A stretch of DNA of 36,550 nt, taken from contig CAZKQB010000034.1 in NCBI GenBank assembly GCA_964554795.1, positions 1-36,550 on the forward strand, given 5' to 3'. This DNA comes from SFHK01 sp964554795 (GTDB lineage Bacteria; Bacillota; Clostridia; Christensenellales; Aristaeellaceae). The number at the start of each line of letters is the position of its first letter. Position 1 is the stretch's first letter. Shown one piece after another: positions 14,247 to 22,645 of the stretch. A program made the position numbers and the translations under genes. Below the pieces are notes generated by a model. It made no database searches. It was not told the origin of the DNA and worked only from the letters and a program-made list of their open reading frames with translations.

Positions 14247-17093
14247 TTACGCAGCGGGCGCGAAGCCCTTCAGCAGGCTCAGCGTGGTTTCCTTGTCTGC
14301 ATAGGTAACGATTTCAATGGCGTCGGTCTCAGCGTCGATGGTTACGCAATGGGAAATGTACTCGATCTTCCCATCCGCCTCGCGGCTGGCAAAGGAGACG
14401 AAGAACGTGATCTCTCCCACGGTTTCGAGCGCGTACTCATAATTCTGATCATAGCCGTTATCCTGCATTTCCTTGCGCACGGACTCGCCGAACACGTCCT
14501 TCACGTCGCTCAACACAGCCTGATCCTGCCCCATGCGGCCGGTGTTCTTCACCTGCATCACCATGTAGCCCTCGGCGTTATAGATTTCGTCGGTTTCCAT
14601 TTGCGCGCACTTTGCGAAGAAATCCGGCCCCTGCGCCGCCGCAAACACGGCTGCCGCCTCGGGCTGCGCGGCCAGCGCCGCCGCCGTATCCCTGTTCACA
14701 AGATACCATCCCTCAGGCAGTGTGCAAGCCAGCCTGCCGCACAGAAGATTCTGCGCGCTCTCCGCGGCTTCGGTCTGCGGCTCTGCCGCGTCGACGTCCG
14801 CCGTAGGCTCGGTCTGCGGCTCCGCTGCGGTCGATTCAGCAGCCAGAATCTGCTTCACGGTTTCCGCATCGGCCTTGCCGGTAACGGTGAGCGAATGCGC
14901 CTGCTGGAATTTGCGAATAGCCTGCTCGGTCTTGCTGCCGAAGTTTCCATCCGCCTCGCCCTCAAGGAAGCCCAGCGCCTTCAGCGCATCCTGCAGCGCC
15001 TTCACGTCGTCGCCAATGTCGCCGCGCGTAAACGACGCGCGCGCCGGAATTTCCTTCGCGTTCAGCGCCGCCATCGTGTCCTCGTCCACGCGGCCGGTCT
15101 GCTCTAGTCCGTTGTCCTTCTGGAATGCTTCGACCGCCTTCACCGTGCCCGCGCCGTACTGCCCGTCCGCCGTGCCCGTAAGGTAGCCCAGCGCCTTCAG
15201 CTTCTGCTGCAGCGCGCTCACGTCGTCGCCCTTCGCGCCGCGCGCAAGCAGGATCACGGGAACCTTCGCGCCATATATCGCAGCCAGCGTCTCGGGGTCA
15301 GCTGTGCCAGTTTCAGCAAGGCTGAACGCCTTCTGGAAGCGCTTTACGGCGGCCTCCGTGCCCGCGCCGTACTTGCCGTCCGCCGTGCCCGTAAGGTAGC
15401 CCAGCGCCTTCAGCTTTTCCTGAAGCGCTTTGACGGACGTACCGCTGTCGCCCTTTTTGAGGGCTTCATACAGGTTCGCCGTCGTGACGGTCGCATCGGT
15501 CATGGCCGCGGCATTTTCGTCCAGAAGCGCCGCACGCGTGGCGTCATCGGCAACGCCGGTTACCGGCAGACCGTTTGCCCGCTGGAAGCCCTTGAGCGCG
15601 CTGGCCGTGGCGGAGCCAAAGCTGCCGTCACTTGCGCCGGTCAGATAGCCTTTGGCCTTCAGCGCATCCTGCAGCGCCTTCACCTCGTCGCCCTTATCGC
15701 CCATTTGCAGCACATTCCCGGCCACCTCGCCGGGCTTCACGGCGGCGCTGTCGCTGTAAAGCGCCTTCAGCGTGTCCTCGTCGGCAATGCCGCTGGGGTT
15801 CATGCCGGAGGCCTGCTGAAACAGCATCACGGCCGTTTCCGTGGCGGGACCGAAGGATCCGTCCGCCGTGCCCTTCAGATATTTCAGTTCAATCAGCCGC
15901 TTCTGGAGCGTGGTCACAGCCTCGCTCTTCGAGCCGCGCTTGAGCAGCTGGAACGCCTCGTCAAAGCTGCCGTCCTCGTTCATCAGCGTGATGTAATCGG
16001 CAGAGGCCCAGCCGGTCTTGTTGTTGTAGCGCACGTGATACCACAGCATACCTTCGTTGTCGCGCTGCGATTCGCCCAGATAGTCCACCGTCTTGCCGGC
16101 GGGCGCGCTCAGGATGATGGTATGGTTCTTGCCGGGCGCGGTACGAAGGTTAACGTTCTCAATCGCCTTGCCCTTGGCATACTGCGTTTCATCCACGGGC
16201 AGCGCTGCATTCAGGCCGATGACGAGATTGTTCGCGTCCTTCCAATAGGTAATGTTCAGACTTTCGCCGTCCGAATAGGTTGCGCCCCTGTCCCACGAAT
16301 CCACCAGCGTCATGCCGTTTCCGACAAACACGCTGCCCGCATCGGAGGCGCTTGAGCCGACATACACGCCCATCAGGCTGTAGTCGCATGCGGCGTTGAT
16401 GGAGATGGACGACACGCGCGTGCCGTCGTCGGAATTCACAGTCAGAACGTCGCTGGAATACTGAATGCCGCCTGTCACCTGATCGTCAGTGGTGCAGTTC
16501 AGCGCGGCGGCAACCTCCTGAAAGCTCTGTCCCAGCCGGTCCTGCAAATCAGCGTAGTTGCCCGTGGGCGCAGCGGTCACATTGACCGTCTGCTCGGTGT
16601 TCTCGCCGCTTTCGGTGGATGTAATCACGGCCAGCTGCGCCTCGGTAAGCATCAGCTTCGTGCAGCCAGCGAAGATGTTTGCGCCGGCGTAATACAGCTT
16701 GGCCGGAAGGTTGATTTCCGTCAGGCTCGCGCAGTTTTCAAACGCGCCCTCGCCGATGCCCGTCACGTTCCCGGGCAGCGTAACTCTCTGAAGGTTTACA
16801 CAGCCGCTGAACGCGCGCGCATCAATGGTGGCCACGCCGTCGGGAATCTCAACCTCGGTAATCGTCGTTTTGCCCATGAACGCCTCCGCGCCGATGGCGG
16901 TAAGCGGATGCATGGCGTCGCCGGAGTTAAAATACGAAGGAATTTTCACACTCGCATCCGTACCGTTATAGGAGACAATGCAGGCGGTGCCGTCCTCCAT
17001 GTAGCTGACGGTGAAGTCCCCCACGACGTCCGCCTCCGCGCCGAGCGCCGGCAGAAGCGCCAGGATCAAGAGCGCGACAAACCATTTTTTCAT
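14247..17093 (-). CDS. secreted cell-wall protein: BspA-like LRR, SH3-like domain and five peptidoglycan-binding domains
   Basis: A 948-residue exported protein. An N-terminal signal peptide (residues 1-20) is followed by BspA-type LRR_5 repeats (about 45-150; IPDGVATIDARAFSGC is typical), a less defined region (about 160-305), a bacterial SH3-like domain (about 308-372; NVNLRTAPGKN and GWASADYI), then five PG_binding_1 domains (about 385-748) each with a LQ-x-LK-x-LGYL-x-G-x-ADG-x-(F/Y)G core, and a C-terminal region of about 200 residues that I do not recognise. Family knowledge points to attachment to peptidoglycan and surface adhesion or envelope maintenance. ATG 17093 has AAAGGAG upstream; an in-frame extension to 17165 is Arg-rich and would hide the signal peptide. 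It lies 85 nt after the next secreted-protein gene. Confidence 0.85.
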   Translation of the reverse strand: MKKWFVALLILALLPALGAEADVVGDFTVSYMEDGTACIVSYNGTDASVKIPSYFNSGDAMHPLTAIGAEAFMGKTTITEVEIPDGVATIDARAFSGCVNLQRVTLPGNVTGIGEGAFENCASLTEINLPAKLYYAGANIFAGCTKLMLTEAQLAVITSTESGENTEQTVNVTAAPTGNYADLQDRLGQSFQEVAAALNCTTDDQVTGGIQYSSDVLTVNSDDGTRVSSISINAACDYSLMGVYVGSSASDAGSVFVGNGMTLVDSWDRGATYSDGESLNITYWKDANNLVIGLNAALPVDETQYAKGKAIENVNLRTAPGKNHTIILSAPAGKTVDYLGESQRDNEGMLWYHVRYNNKTGWASADYITLMNEDGSFDEAFQLLKRGSKSEAVTTLQKRLIELKYLKGTADGSFGPATETAVMLFQQASGMNPSGIADEDTLKALYSDSAAVKPGEVAGNVLQMGDKGDEVKALQDALKAKGYLTGASDGSFGSATASALKGFQRANGLPVTGVADDATRAALLDENAAAMTDATVTTANLYEALKKGDSGTSVKALQEKLKALGYLTGTADGKYGAGTEAAVKRFQKAFSLAETGTADPETLAAIYGAKVPVILLARGAKGDDVSALQQKLKALGYLTGTADGQYGAGTVKAVEAFQKDNGLEQTGRVDEDTMAALNAKEIPARASFTRGDIGDDVKALQDALKALGFLEGEADGNFGSKTEQAIRKFQQAHSLTVTGKADAETVKQILAAESTAAEPQTEPTADVDAAEPQTEAAESAQNLLCGRLACTLPEGWYLVNRDTAAALAAQPEAAAVFAAAQGPDFFAKCAQMETDEIYNAEGYMVMQVKNTGRMGQDQAVLSDVKDVFGESVRKEMQDNGYDQNYEYALETVGEITFFVSFASREADGKIEYISHCVTIDAETDAIEIVTYADKETTLSLLKGFAPAA

Positions 17094-17131
17094 TGTGAAC
17101 TCCTTTCTCACGCACGGAGCGTGAACGCGAA

Positions 17132-17166
17132 TTTGCCGCCTCCGCGCTCGGCGTAGAGGCGGCAAA
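17132..17166 (-). terminator. intergenic hairpin between the two secreted-protein genes
   Basis: TTTGCCGCCTC (17132-17142) pairs perfectly with GAGGCGGCAAA (17156-17166). There is no real T-run beyond the stem, so it may only partly terminate or may stabilise the upstream mRNA. Confidence 0.45.
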
Positions 17167-17178
17167 CCGCAGACTTAT

Positions 17179-19410
17179 TTACTGTGCAAACAGCTGAAGC
17201 AGCTGATCCACTGTGATCGGCGTGCCGGTCACATGCGCGGGCGCGGTTTCAGGAACCACACTTTCCGTCTTCAGGGACAGGCTGCCAACCGACTGGGTAA
17301 CGCCGTTCTCCGTAGTTTCCAGCCCCAGACGAATCTCCGTCAGCGTCGCCGTATTCGTTATGGAGAAGGGAATTTCAAGGCTTCCCTCTCCCTCGCCTAC
17401 CGTGCCGCCAGCCAGATACAGCCTTCCGCGAATCTCGTTTTCGTTCTCGGATCCCTCGTCGATGACGCCGGCCTCAAGATACGCCGTCTGGCCCATTACG
17501 TCCATGTCAATGCGATACGCGATTCGGTTCTGCTCCTCAATCGCCGTGCCGCTGTAGGACATAACCGCAGTCGCTTCCTCCATGCCCATTGCTTTGACGC
17601 TCATATTGCACACAAAGTTCACGCCGTCAATGGTGTAATCCGCGTAGGTGCAGCTGGCCTCCGTCTCCGTGCCGTTTTCGTCAAGCACGAAACTCTTCGT
17701 CGTGCTATTGATCTTCATGCCGGTGCTCGTGTACTCGATAACGACTTCCGTCCGCTCAATCTGGGAATCCGTAATGGTTTCGCTCTGGATGCCCTTGTCC
17801 GTCAGCTCATAATGGGCGCTTCCGACCACCTCGCCGTTCTGCCGCATCGTGTAATCGTACGCGTAGCGCCCGCCGTTTTCAAACGTCATGGTGCCCTCGA
17901 TGCTGTTCGCGCCGGTCTCGTCGGTCGCATCAATGCTGAAGGAAACCTCAAGGCCGCGGTAGGTTTCGATGAGCATCGCGTTTACCGAGAATGCCGCGCC
18001 GTCCGCGCTACCGAAGCCGTTGATCGTATACACGTCGTCGCGGCCGTGCAGGTTGAGCGTGATGTAATCCTTGCCGCTCACAATGTCGAGCTTGCCGTCC
18101 GCGTCGTCGTCCTTCACATTCAGGGTTATATGCGCCTTGGTGTCGGAGGTCTTCAGGTTCGCCTCCAGCTCAAAGACGTCGTAGTCGGTATGTACGTCTG
18201 CATCCAGTGCGAAGCTGCCGCAGGCAAGTGCGAAGGCGATGCGGTATTCGTGATAGGTTTCCTCTGCCAGACTGAAAAGCAGACGTCCGCCAGAAGCCGT
18301 GTTGACATCCAGCGAAAACGCATCCTCGCCGATGGTCAGCGCGCCATTCCACAGAACCGCTTCCTCGGTGGTCTCCGTTGCCGAAGCAACCGTGCGGCAC
18401 TCGACGTTCATGCCGTCCTCATTCGCGGTGCCGGTGAGATCGAAACGCTTGCCGTTTGCCTCGCAGGCCACGGTCAGAAGCATCGCCTCATCGTCGTTCA
18501 CGTTGAAGCCAACCTCAAGCGCCTTGCCGTTCACGCTCGCGCGTAGGCCGGTGGTCAGCTGCTCGCCGTCAAACGCAGCTTCTGCGTGGATATCTGCGGC
18601 GCATTCGTCTGCCTTCAGGTCAAACGTCAGGCTCATCTGGTCCTGCGCCAGAATCGAAACGTACAAGCTGCCGGAAACGCCGATCAGCGGCTTCGCGGTC
18701 AGCGCCTCCGCCGCCGCGGTCAGCTGCGCAAGCAGCGCCTGTGTGCCCGTCTGCGCGTCCGTGCCCATGACGCTCCAGATTTTCAGCTGCGAAAGCGACG
18801 CCGCAACCTGCACATCGGCGGCCGCACGATTCAGATATTCCGCCAGCAGCGAAACCACATTCTCCACGGTGGCGTTGATCTCAAAGCCGCCGTTTTCCGC
18901 CACGCGCAGAAGGCCGCGCTCCATAACAAGCGCAAGCAGGCGATTCAGCTCCGTATTCAGGATGGTCTGCAGCACGCCTTCATCCTGCAGCGCCTCGCTG
19001 CTGTTCAAATATGCATACAGCTTCTTCGCAGTCTCCGCGTCCATGCCGAGTCTCATATAGGAATAGACGTCCATCGCCTCGCTCAGCACGTCGTAGGAAA
19101 GCTCAACCGCATTCTCGCCATAGCGAATCACGACCGCGCTTTCGCCGATCTGCACAAAGAGCGTATCCGCCAGAAACGGTGCGTTGACCGTAATCTGCTG
19201 GCAGCCGTCCTCGTCCGTGCTCGTCTGCACGGACGCATTGAAAATCGAGCCCAGATACTCCGCCGCCGCCGTGATGGTGGTTACGGTGCTCTGCTTCTGC
19301 GTCGTGACGGTGGTCATAACGCTCTGCACCGTTTCTGCCGTTGCCATGCCGCCGAGGGCCATGACGAGAACCAGCAGCCACGTCAGTATACGAATGGAAT
19401 GTTTCTTCAT
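17179..19410 (-). CDS. large secreted protein of unknown function
   Basis: A 743-residue protein with a clear signal peptide (MKKHSIRILTWLLVLVMALG, cleavage near TAE). The mature chain is rich in Thr, Ser, Asp and Glu with alternating hydrophobic residues. In its second half there are repeated short motifs of the form L-N-V-x-D-D or F-D-L-K-A-D-E, suggesting a long beta-solenoid or beta-sandwich series. There is no Cys-rich module, sortase motif or known enzyme domain that I can recognise. ATG 19410 follows AAGGAGGATACGCTG. It has its own promoter at 19443-19471, and the PG-binding protein gene lies just downstream, so the two may be expressed together as envelope proteins. Confidence 0.75.
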   Translation of the reverse strand: MKKHSIRILTWLLVLVMALGGMATAETVQSVMTTVTTQKQSTVTTITAAAEYLGSIFNASVQTSTDEDGCQQITVNAPFLADTLFVQIGESAVVIRYGENAVELSYDVLSEAMDVYSYMRLGMDAETAKKLYAYLNSSEALQDEGVLQTILNTELNRLLALVMERGLLRVAENGGFEINATVENVVSLLAEYLNRAAADVQVAASLSQLKIWSVMGTDAQTGTQALLAQLTAAAEALTAKPLIGVSGSLYVSILAQDQMSLTFDLKADECAADIHAEAAFDGEQLTTGLRASVNGKALEVGFNVNDDEAMLLTVACEANGKRFDLTGTANEDGMNVECRTVASATETTEEAVLWNGALTIGEDAFSLDVNTASGGRLLFSLAEETYHEYRIAFALACGSFALDADVHTDYDVFELEANLKTSDTKAHITLNVKDDDADGKLDIVSGKDYITLNLHGRDDVYTINGFGSADGAAFSVNAMLIETYRGLEVSFSIDATDETGANSIEGTMTFENGGRYAYDYTMRQNGEVVGSAHYELTDKGIQSETITDSQIERTEVVIEYTSTGMKINSTTKSFVLDENGTETEASCTYADYTIDGVNFVCNMSVKAMGMEEATAVMSYSGTAIEEQNRIAYRIDMDVMGQTAYLEAGVIDEGSENENEIRGRLYLAGGTVGEGEGSLEIPFSITNTATLTEIRLGLETTENGVTQSVGSLSLKTESVVPETAPAHVTGTPITVDQLLQLFAQ

Positions 19411-19442
19411 CAGCGTATCCTCCTTACTATTTCACCAATTAA

Positions 19443-19471
19443 ATTATACCATATCCCCGCGTGTTCCGCAA
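19443..19471 (-). promoter_or_regulatory. promoter of the secreted-protein pair
   Basis: Minus-strand TTGCGG (19471-19466), 17-nt spacer, TATAAT (19448-19443), 33 nt before the start codon of the 743-residue protein. Confidence 0.75.
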
Positions 19472-19538
19472 TTCCCAGTTTGCGAAATTCACAAATGATC
19501 GGCACTGAATTCTTCACAATGTTGTCGGCAGTTTGCGC

Positions 19539-19567
19539 TTGCCGTAAATCGCATACAATGCTATAAT
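19539..19567 (+). promoter_or_regulatory. promoter of the kinase/CDP-alcohol operon
   Basis: TTGCCG (19539-19544), 17-nt spacer, TATAAT (19562-19567). Start near 19574, about 44 nt before the kinase gene. It is divergent from the secreted-protein promoter. Confidence 0.78.
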
Positions 19568-19617
19568 ATTCTGTATATATTTTGCCATACTCCCGCGAAA
19601 AGAGGTTTCGGCTGTCC

Positions 19618-20556
19618 ATGGCATATCATTCCTGCATATCGGAGGGCACCGTCAGCTACCTCACGCAGCAGTTTCCCCGCGAAGCGCCTGCGTGGCTGGA
19701 GGCCTTTCCGGACGAGCTAAAGCGCATCTGCAAAAAATGGTCGTTCACGCCCGAGGGGCACGAGCCGCACTCTCGCTTTGGCGCAATCCTGTACGGAACC
19801 AGCGCGCACTGCGGCCGCGTAGCCGTGAAGGTGGTGCCGTGGTTTTCCCCGCGCCTGAAAAGCGAAATTTTCTGCTACCGCCAGCTTCCCTACCGCGAAA
19901 TGTGCCCGCTGTACGATGCAGACGAGCAGCTTGGCGCGATGCTTCTGCGCTACGTGCCCGCCTCCGGCCGTGCCGACGCCGCGTCGCGCGAGCGCGTGTT
20001 CCGCTCGCTCTACGAGCAGCGCCGCCCGGCTGCGCCGAACGAGAATGCGCTGGCGCGCTATGAAAACGTGCTGACCGACGTGCTTTCCCACGCGCGCAAC
20101 ATTGTAGCCGCATCGAAGGATCCGCTTCTTGCGCCCTTCCTGCCCTCCATCGATCGCGCGCTGGCCGCAATGGAGGACTTTCGATCTTGCGAGCGGTACT
20201 TAATACACGGCGATGCTCACGAATATAACATGCTGGTGGAGGACGGCGGCTGCGTGCTGATCGACCCGCTGGGCTATGTCGCGCCCATCGAGTTTGAATT
20301 TGCCCGTTATCTCGGAACAGCCATGAAGGAGCATCCGCTCACAAACGCCGAAATGAATGCGCTGGTTTCGCGCATCCTGCCGGAAGAGGTTAACCGTGCC
20401 CGCGCAATGACCGCCTTCGCCATCGATACCACACTGCGCGGCTGCAACACGTTTATCGAAGGAAATACCTATGAGGAAATCGTGTTCGGAGGTCAGTGGG
20501 CCGCGCGAAGCTGGCGCTATGCGGACGCGCTTTCAAAGCCTGTTGGGGAGGAATGA
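19618..20556 (+). CDS. APH(6)-family small-molecule kinase
   Basis: A 312-residue protein-kinase-fold phosphotransferase resembling the streptomycin 6-kinase / hydroxyurea phosphotransferase branch. The catalytic loop is HGDAHEYN (residues 197-204, with Asp199 and Asn204) and the metal-binding IDP motif has Asp216 in LIDPLGYVAP. The N-lobe segment GRVAVKVV holds the likely ATP-binding Lys. Members phosphorylate hydroxyl groups of cyclitols or other small alcohols; resistance enzymes are one specialised use. Its stop is 4 nt before a CDP-alcohol phosphotransferase gene, and a cytidylyltransferase gene follows. I therefore propose that it phosphorylates an alcohol destined for CDP activation and not an antibiotic. 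The start is ATG 19618 with AGAGG 12 nt upstream; an upstream TTG at 19582 is less likely. Confidence 0.8.
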   Translation: MAYHSCISEGTVSYLTQQFPREAPAWLEAFPDELKRICKKWSFTPEGHEPHSRFGAILYGTSAHCGRVAVKVVPWFSPRLKSEIFCYRQLPYREMCPLYDADEQLGAMLLRYVPASGRADAASRERVFRSLYEQRRPAAPNENALARYENVLTDVLSHARNIVAASKDPLLAPFLPSIDRALAAMEDFRSCERYLIHGDAHEYNMLVEDGGCVLIDPLGYVAPIEFEFARYLGTAMKEHPLTNAEMNALVSRILPEEVNRARAMTAFAIDTTLRGCNTFIEGNTYEEIVFGGQWAARSWRYADALSKPVGEE

Positions 20557-20560
20557 CGGC

Positions 20561-22645
20561 ATGTCTCTGAAAAGCGAATGGAAACGGATGCGCTCGGATA
20601 TCCGTTCCGCCTACAAATCCGAGGACACCGAGGAATTCTTTGACCGCATCTTCACAAAGCCGCTGGGCTATCTGTGGGCGCGGCTGTTCATGCGTCTAGG
20701 CTGGACACCCAACATGGTCACCCTGCTGTCCATGGCCATCGGCTTCACGGGCGGCTGGCTGTTCTACCCGGAAAGCTTCACCCTGAACCTGATCGGCGTG
20801 CTGCTGGTGATCTGGGCGAACATTCTAGATTCCACCGACGGTCAGCTTGCGCGGCTTACAGGCAACAAGTCCACGCTGGGGCGCATTCTGGACGCGCTGT
20901 CCACCAGCGTATGGTATCTGGCGATTGACTGCGCGCTGTGCCTCCGTCTGATGCCGAAGGCCATTCCCTTCTCCGGCGGGAAGCCGTGGGGCGGGCTGAT
21001 CTGGCTGGTGGTCATCGTGTGCGAATTGGGCGGACACCAGCGGCAATGCATGCTGGCAGACTACTACCGCAACATCCACCTGTTCTTCCTGCGCAACAAA
21101 AATGGCAGCGAGCTGGATCGCTCCCGTGACATTGCCCGTGCGCGCGCTCGGCTTCCCTGGAAGGGCGCACGTTTTCAAAAGCTGTATCTATATTTTTACG
21201 GCCTGTACACGCGCCTTCAGGAGCTTTCCACCCCGGCGTTCCAGCGGTTTTTCAGGGCCCTTGATGAAAGCAGCGACGAGGTGCGCGAGGCCGTGCGGCA
21301 GGACTACCTTGCCCGGAGCCGCAAATACATTCAGTTGACGAATGTCCTCACCTTCAACGCCCGCGCCTACACGCTGTTCCTTCTGGTGCTGCTGGGCGTG
21401 CCAATGGTGTTTTTCCCGTTTGAGCTACTCGTATTCGGCGGCCTGATGCTGTACATGCGCAAAAAGTACGAGGAGATTGCCGAAGACCTCCTCTATACGC
21501 ACAAGCTGCCCGGCAGCGAAACGCCGCCGGTAAAGCGCAAAAAATATCCGGTCGTATTTTTCGTCATCGGCGTGATCGGCATCATTGCGATGCTGGCAAA
21601 GACCGACATGAGTCAGGTAGACTGGAGCGGCACGATTCTGAGCAAGCTGCCCATATGGCTGCCGTCGCTGATTGCGCTGTGGGCCGTGGTGTACATTCTG
21701 CACACGCTGGCCTATCGCGCCATCATGGGCTGGGAGGTAAAGAGCATGCCGTTCTGGCGGCTTCTCAAAATGACGATCTCCGGCTTTTCGCTCAATCAGG
21801 TCACGCCGATGGGGCTTGTGGGCGGCGAGCCGTACCGCATCATGGAAATGAAGCCGTATATCGGCCTTGAAAAGGCCACCGCCACCACGCTCACCTTCAC
21901 CGTGATGCACGTGTTTTCCCACGTAATGCTGTGGCTCACCGGCGCGTTCGTGTACCTGCTGCTCGGCTGTCCGGGCGGCGTGCTGGCCACGCTGGTGGAC
22001 ATCGTGGTGCTCGGGCTGTGCTCGCTGGCGCTGTTTTTCTTCTTCCGAAGCGGCAAGCGCGGGCTGGTCATGCCGCTGATGCGGCTTCTGTGCCGCATCC
22101 CGTGGGCGGGAAAATACTTTGCCGGAATGCTTGAGAAAAAGCGCGAAAGCTTTGAAGCCATCGACCGCGATATGGCCGCCTTCCATGGCCGCCGCCGCGA
22201 TTTCGTCGTTACCCTGCTGCTGGAATACGCCGGGCGGCTGCTGGAGGTAGGCGAGTTCTTCATCATCTTCAAGGTGATGCAGGTGGACGTATCCTATGCC
22301 TACTGCACAATGGCGCTGTCCTGTGCGTCGCTGATCGGCAATCTGGTGTTCTTCATTCCGATGCAGGTTGGCTCGCGCGAGGCCGGCATGGCGCTGGCGC
22401 TGGGCTGGATGGAGCTTGCGCCGTCCATCAGCATCACTGCGTCGCTGCTGTCCCGCCTGCGCGACATCTTCTATCTCGCCGTTGGCGTGGGCGCGCTGCT
22501 TCTGACCGGAGGCTCACCGGAGGACGCTGCCTCCGAAGAAGCCGATTCCATTCCCTCCGGAGAAGCCGGATCGGTCTCCTCCGAGGCGTCTGCGGCTCCC
22601 GCCTCTGAAGAAAAGGCATCGAGCGAAAGCGAGAAGGCCTCATGA
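20561..22645 (+). CDS. fusion: CDP-alcohol phosphotransferase + LPG-synthase/flippase-like membrane domain
   Basis: A 694-residue multi-spanning membrane protein. Residues about 25-330 form a CDP-alcohol phosphotransferase domain with Asp90, Asp93, Gly94, Ala97, Arg98, Gly107 and Asp111 of the D-x2-DG-x2-AR-x8-G-x3-D-x3-D signature. The last Asp position is Thr115, an unusual change at the residue proposed as catalytic base in this family. Residues about 355-660 form a UPF0104/LPG_synthase_TM domain (GFSLNQVTPMGLVGGEPYR is typical, shown in part: NQVTPMGLVGGEPYR), found in MprF and related lipid flippases. A Ser/Ala/Glu-rich tail (about 650-694) ends the protein. Start ATG 20561 follows GGGGAGG; the stop overlaps the next start as ATGA. 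Proposed role: transfer an alcohol phosphate from CDP to a lipid acceptor and move the product across the membrane. Confidence 0.85.
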   Translation: MSLKSEWKRMRSDIRSAYKSEDTEEFFDRIFTKPLGYLWARLFMRLGWTPNMVTLLSMAIGFTGGWLFYPESFTLNLIGVLLVIWANILDSTDGQLARLTGNKSTLGRILDALSTSVWYLAIDCALCLRLMPKAIPFSGGKPWGGLIWLVVIVCELGGHQRQCMLADYYRNIHLFFLRNKNGSELDRSRDIARARARLPWKGARFQKLYLYFYGLYTRLQELSTPAFQRFFRALDESSDEVREAVRQDYLARSRKYIQLTNVLTFNARAYTLFLLVLLGVPMVFFPFELLVFGGLMLYMRKKYEEIAEDLLYTHKLPGSETPPVKRKKYPVVFFVIGVIGIIAMLAKTDMSQVDWSGTILSKLPIWLPSLIALWAVVYILHTLAYRAIMGWEVKSMPFWRLLKMTISGFSLNQVTPMGLVGGEPYRIMEMKPYIGLEKATATTLTFTVMHVFSHVMLWLTGAFVYLLLGCPGGVLATLVDIVVLGLCSLALFFFFRSGKRGLVMPLMRLLCRIPWAGKYFAGMLEKKRESFEAIDRDMAAFHGRRRDFVVTLLLEYAGRLLEVGEFFIIFKVMQVDVSYAYCTMALSCASLIGNLVFFIPMQVGSREAGMALALGWMELAPSISITASLLSRLRDIFYLAVGVGALLLTGGSPEDAASEEADSIPSGEAGSVSSEASAAPASEEKASSESEKAS

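Noticed and set aside
14850..15950. Regular DNA periodicity resembling an array
   Set aside because: It is the coding sequence of five peptidoglycan-binding domains in one frame.
19618..20556. APH-type gene as an aminoglycoside resistance gene
   Set aside because: Tight coupling to CDP-alcohol and cytidylyltransferase genes makes a metabolic role more likely; no mobile element adjoins it.
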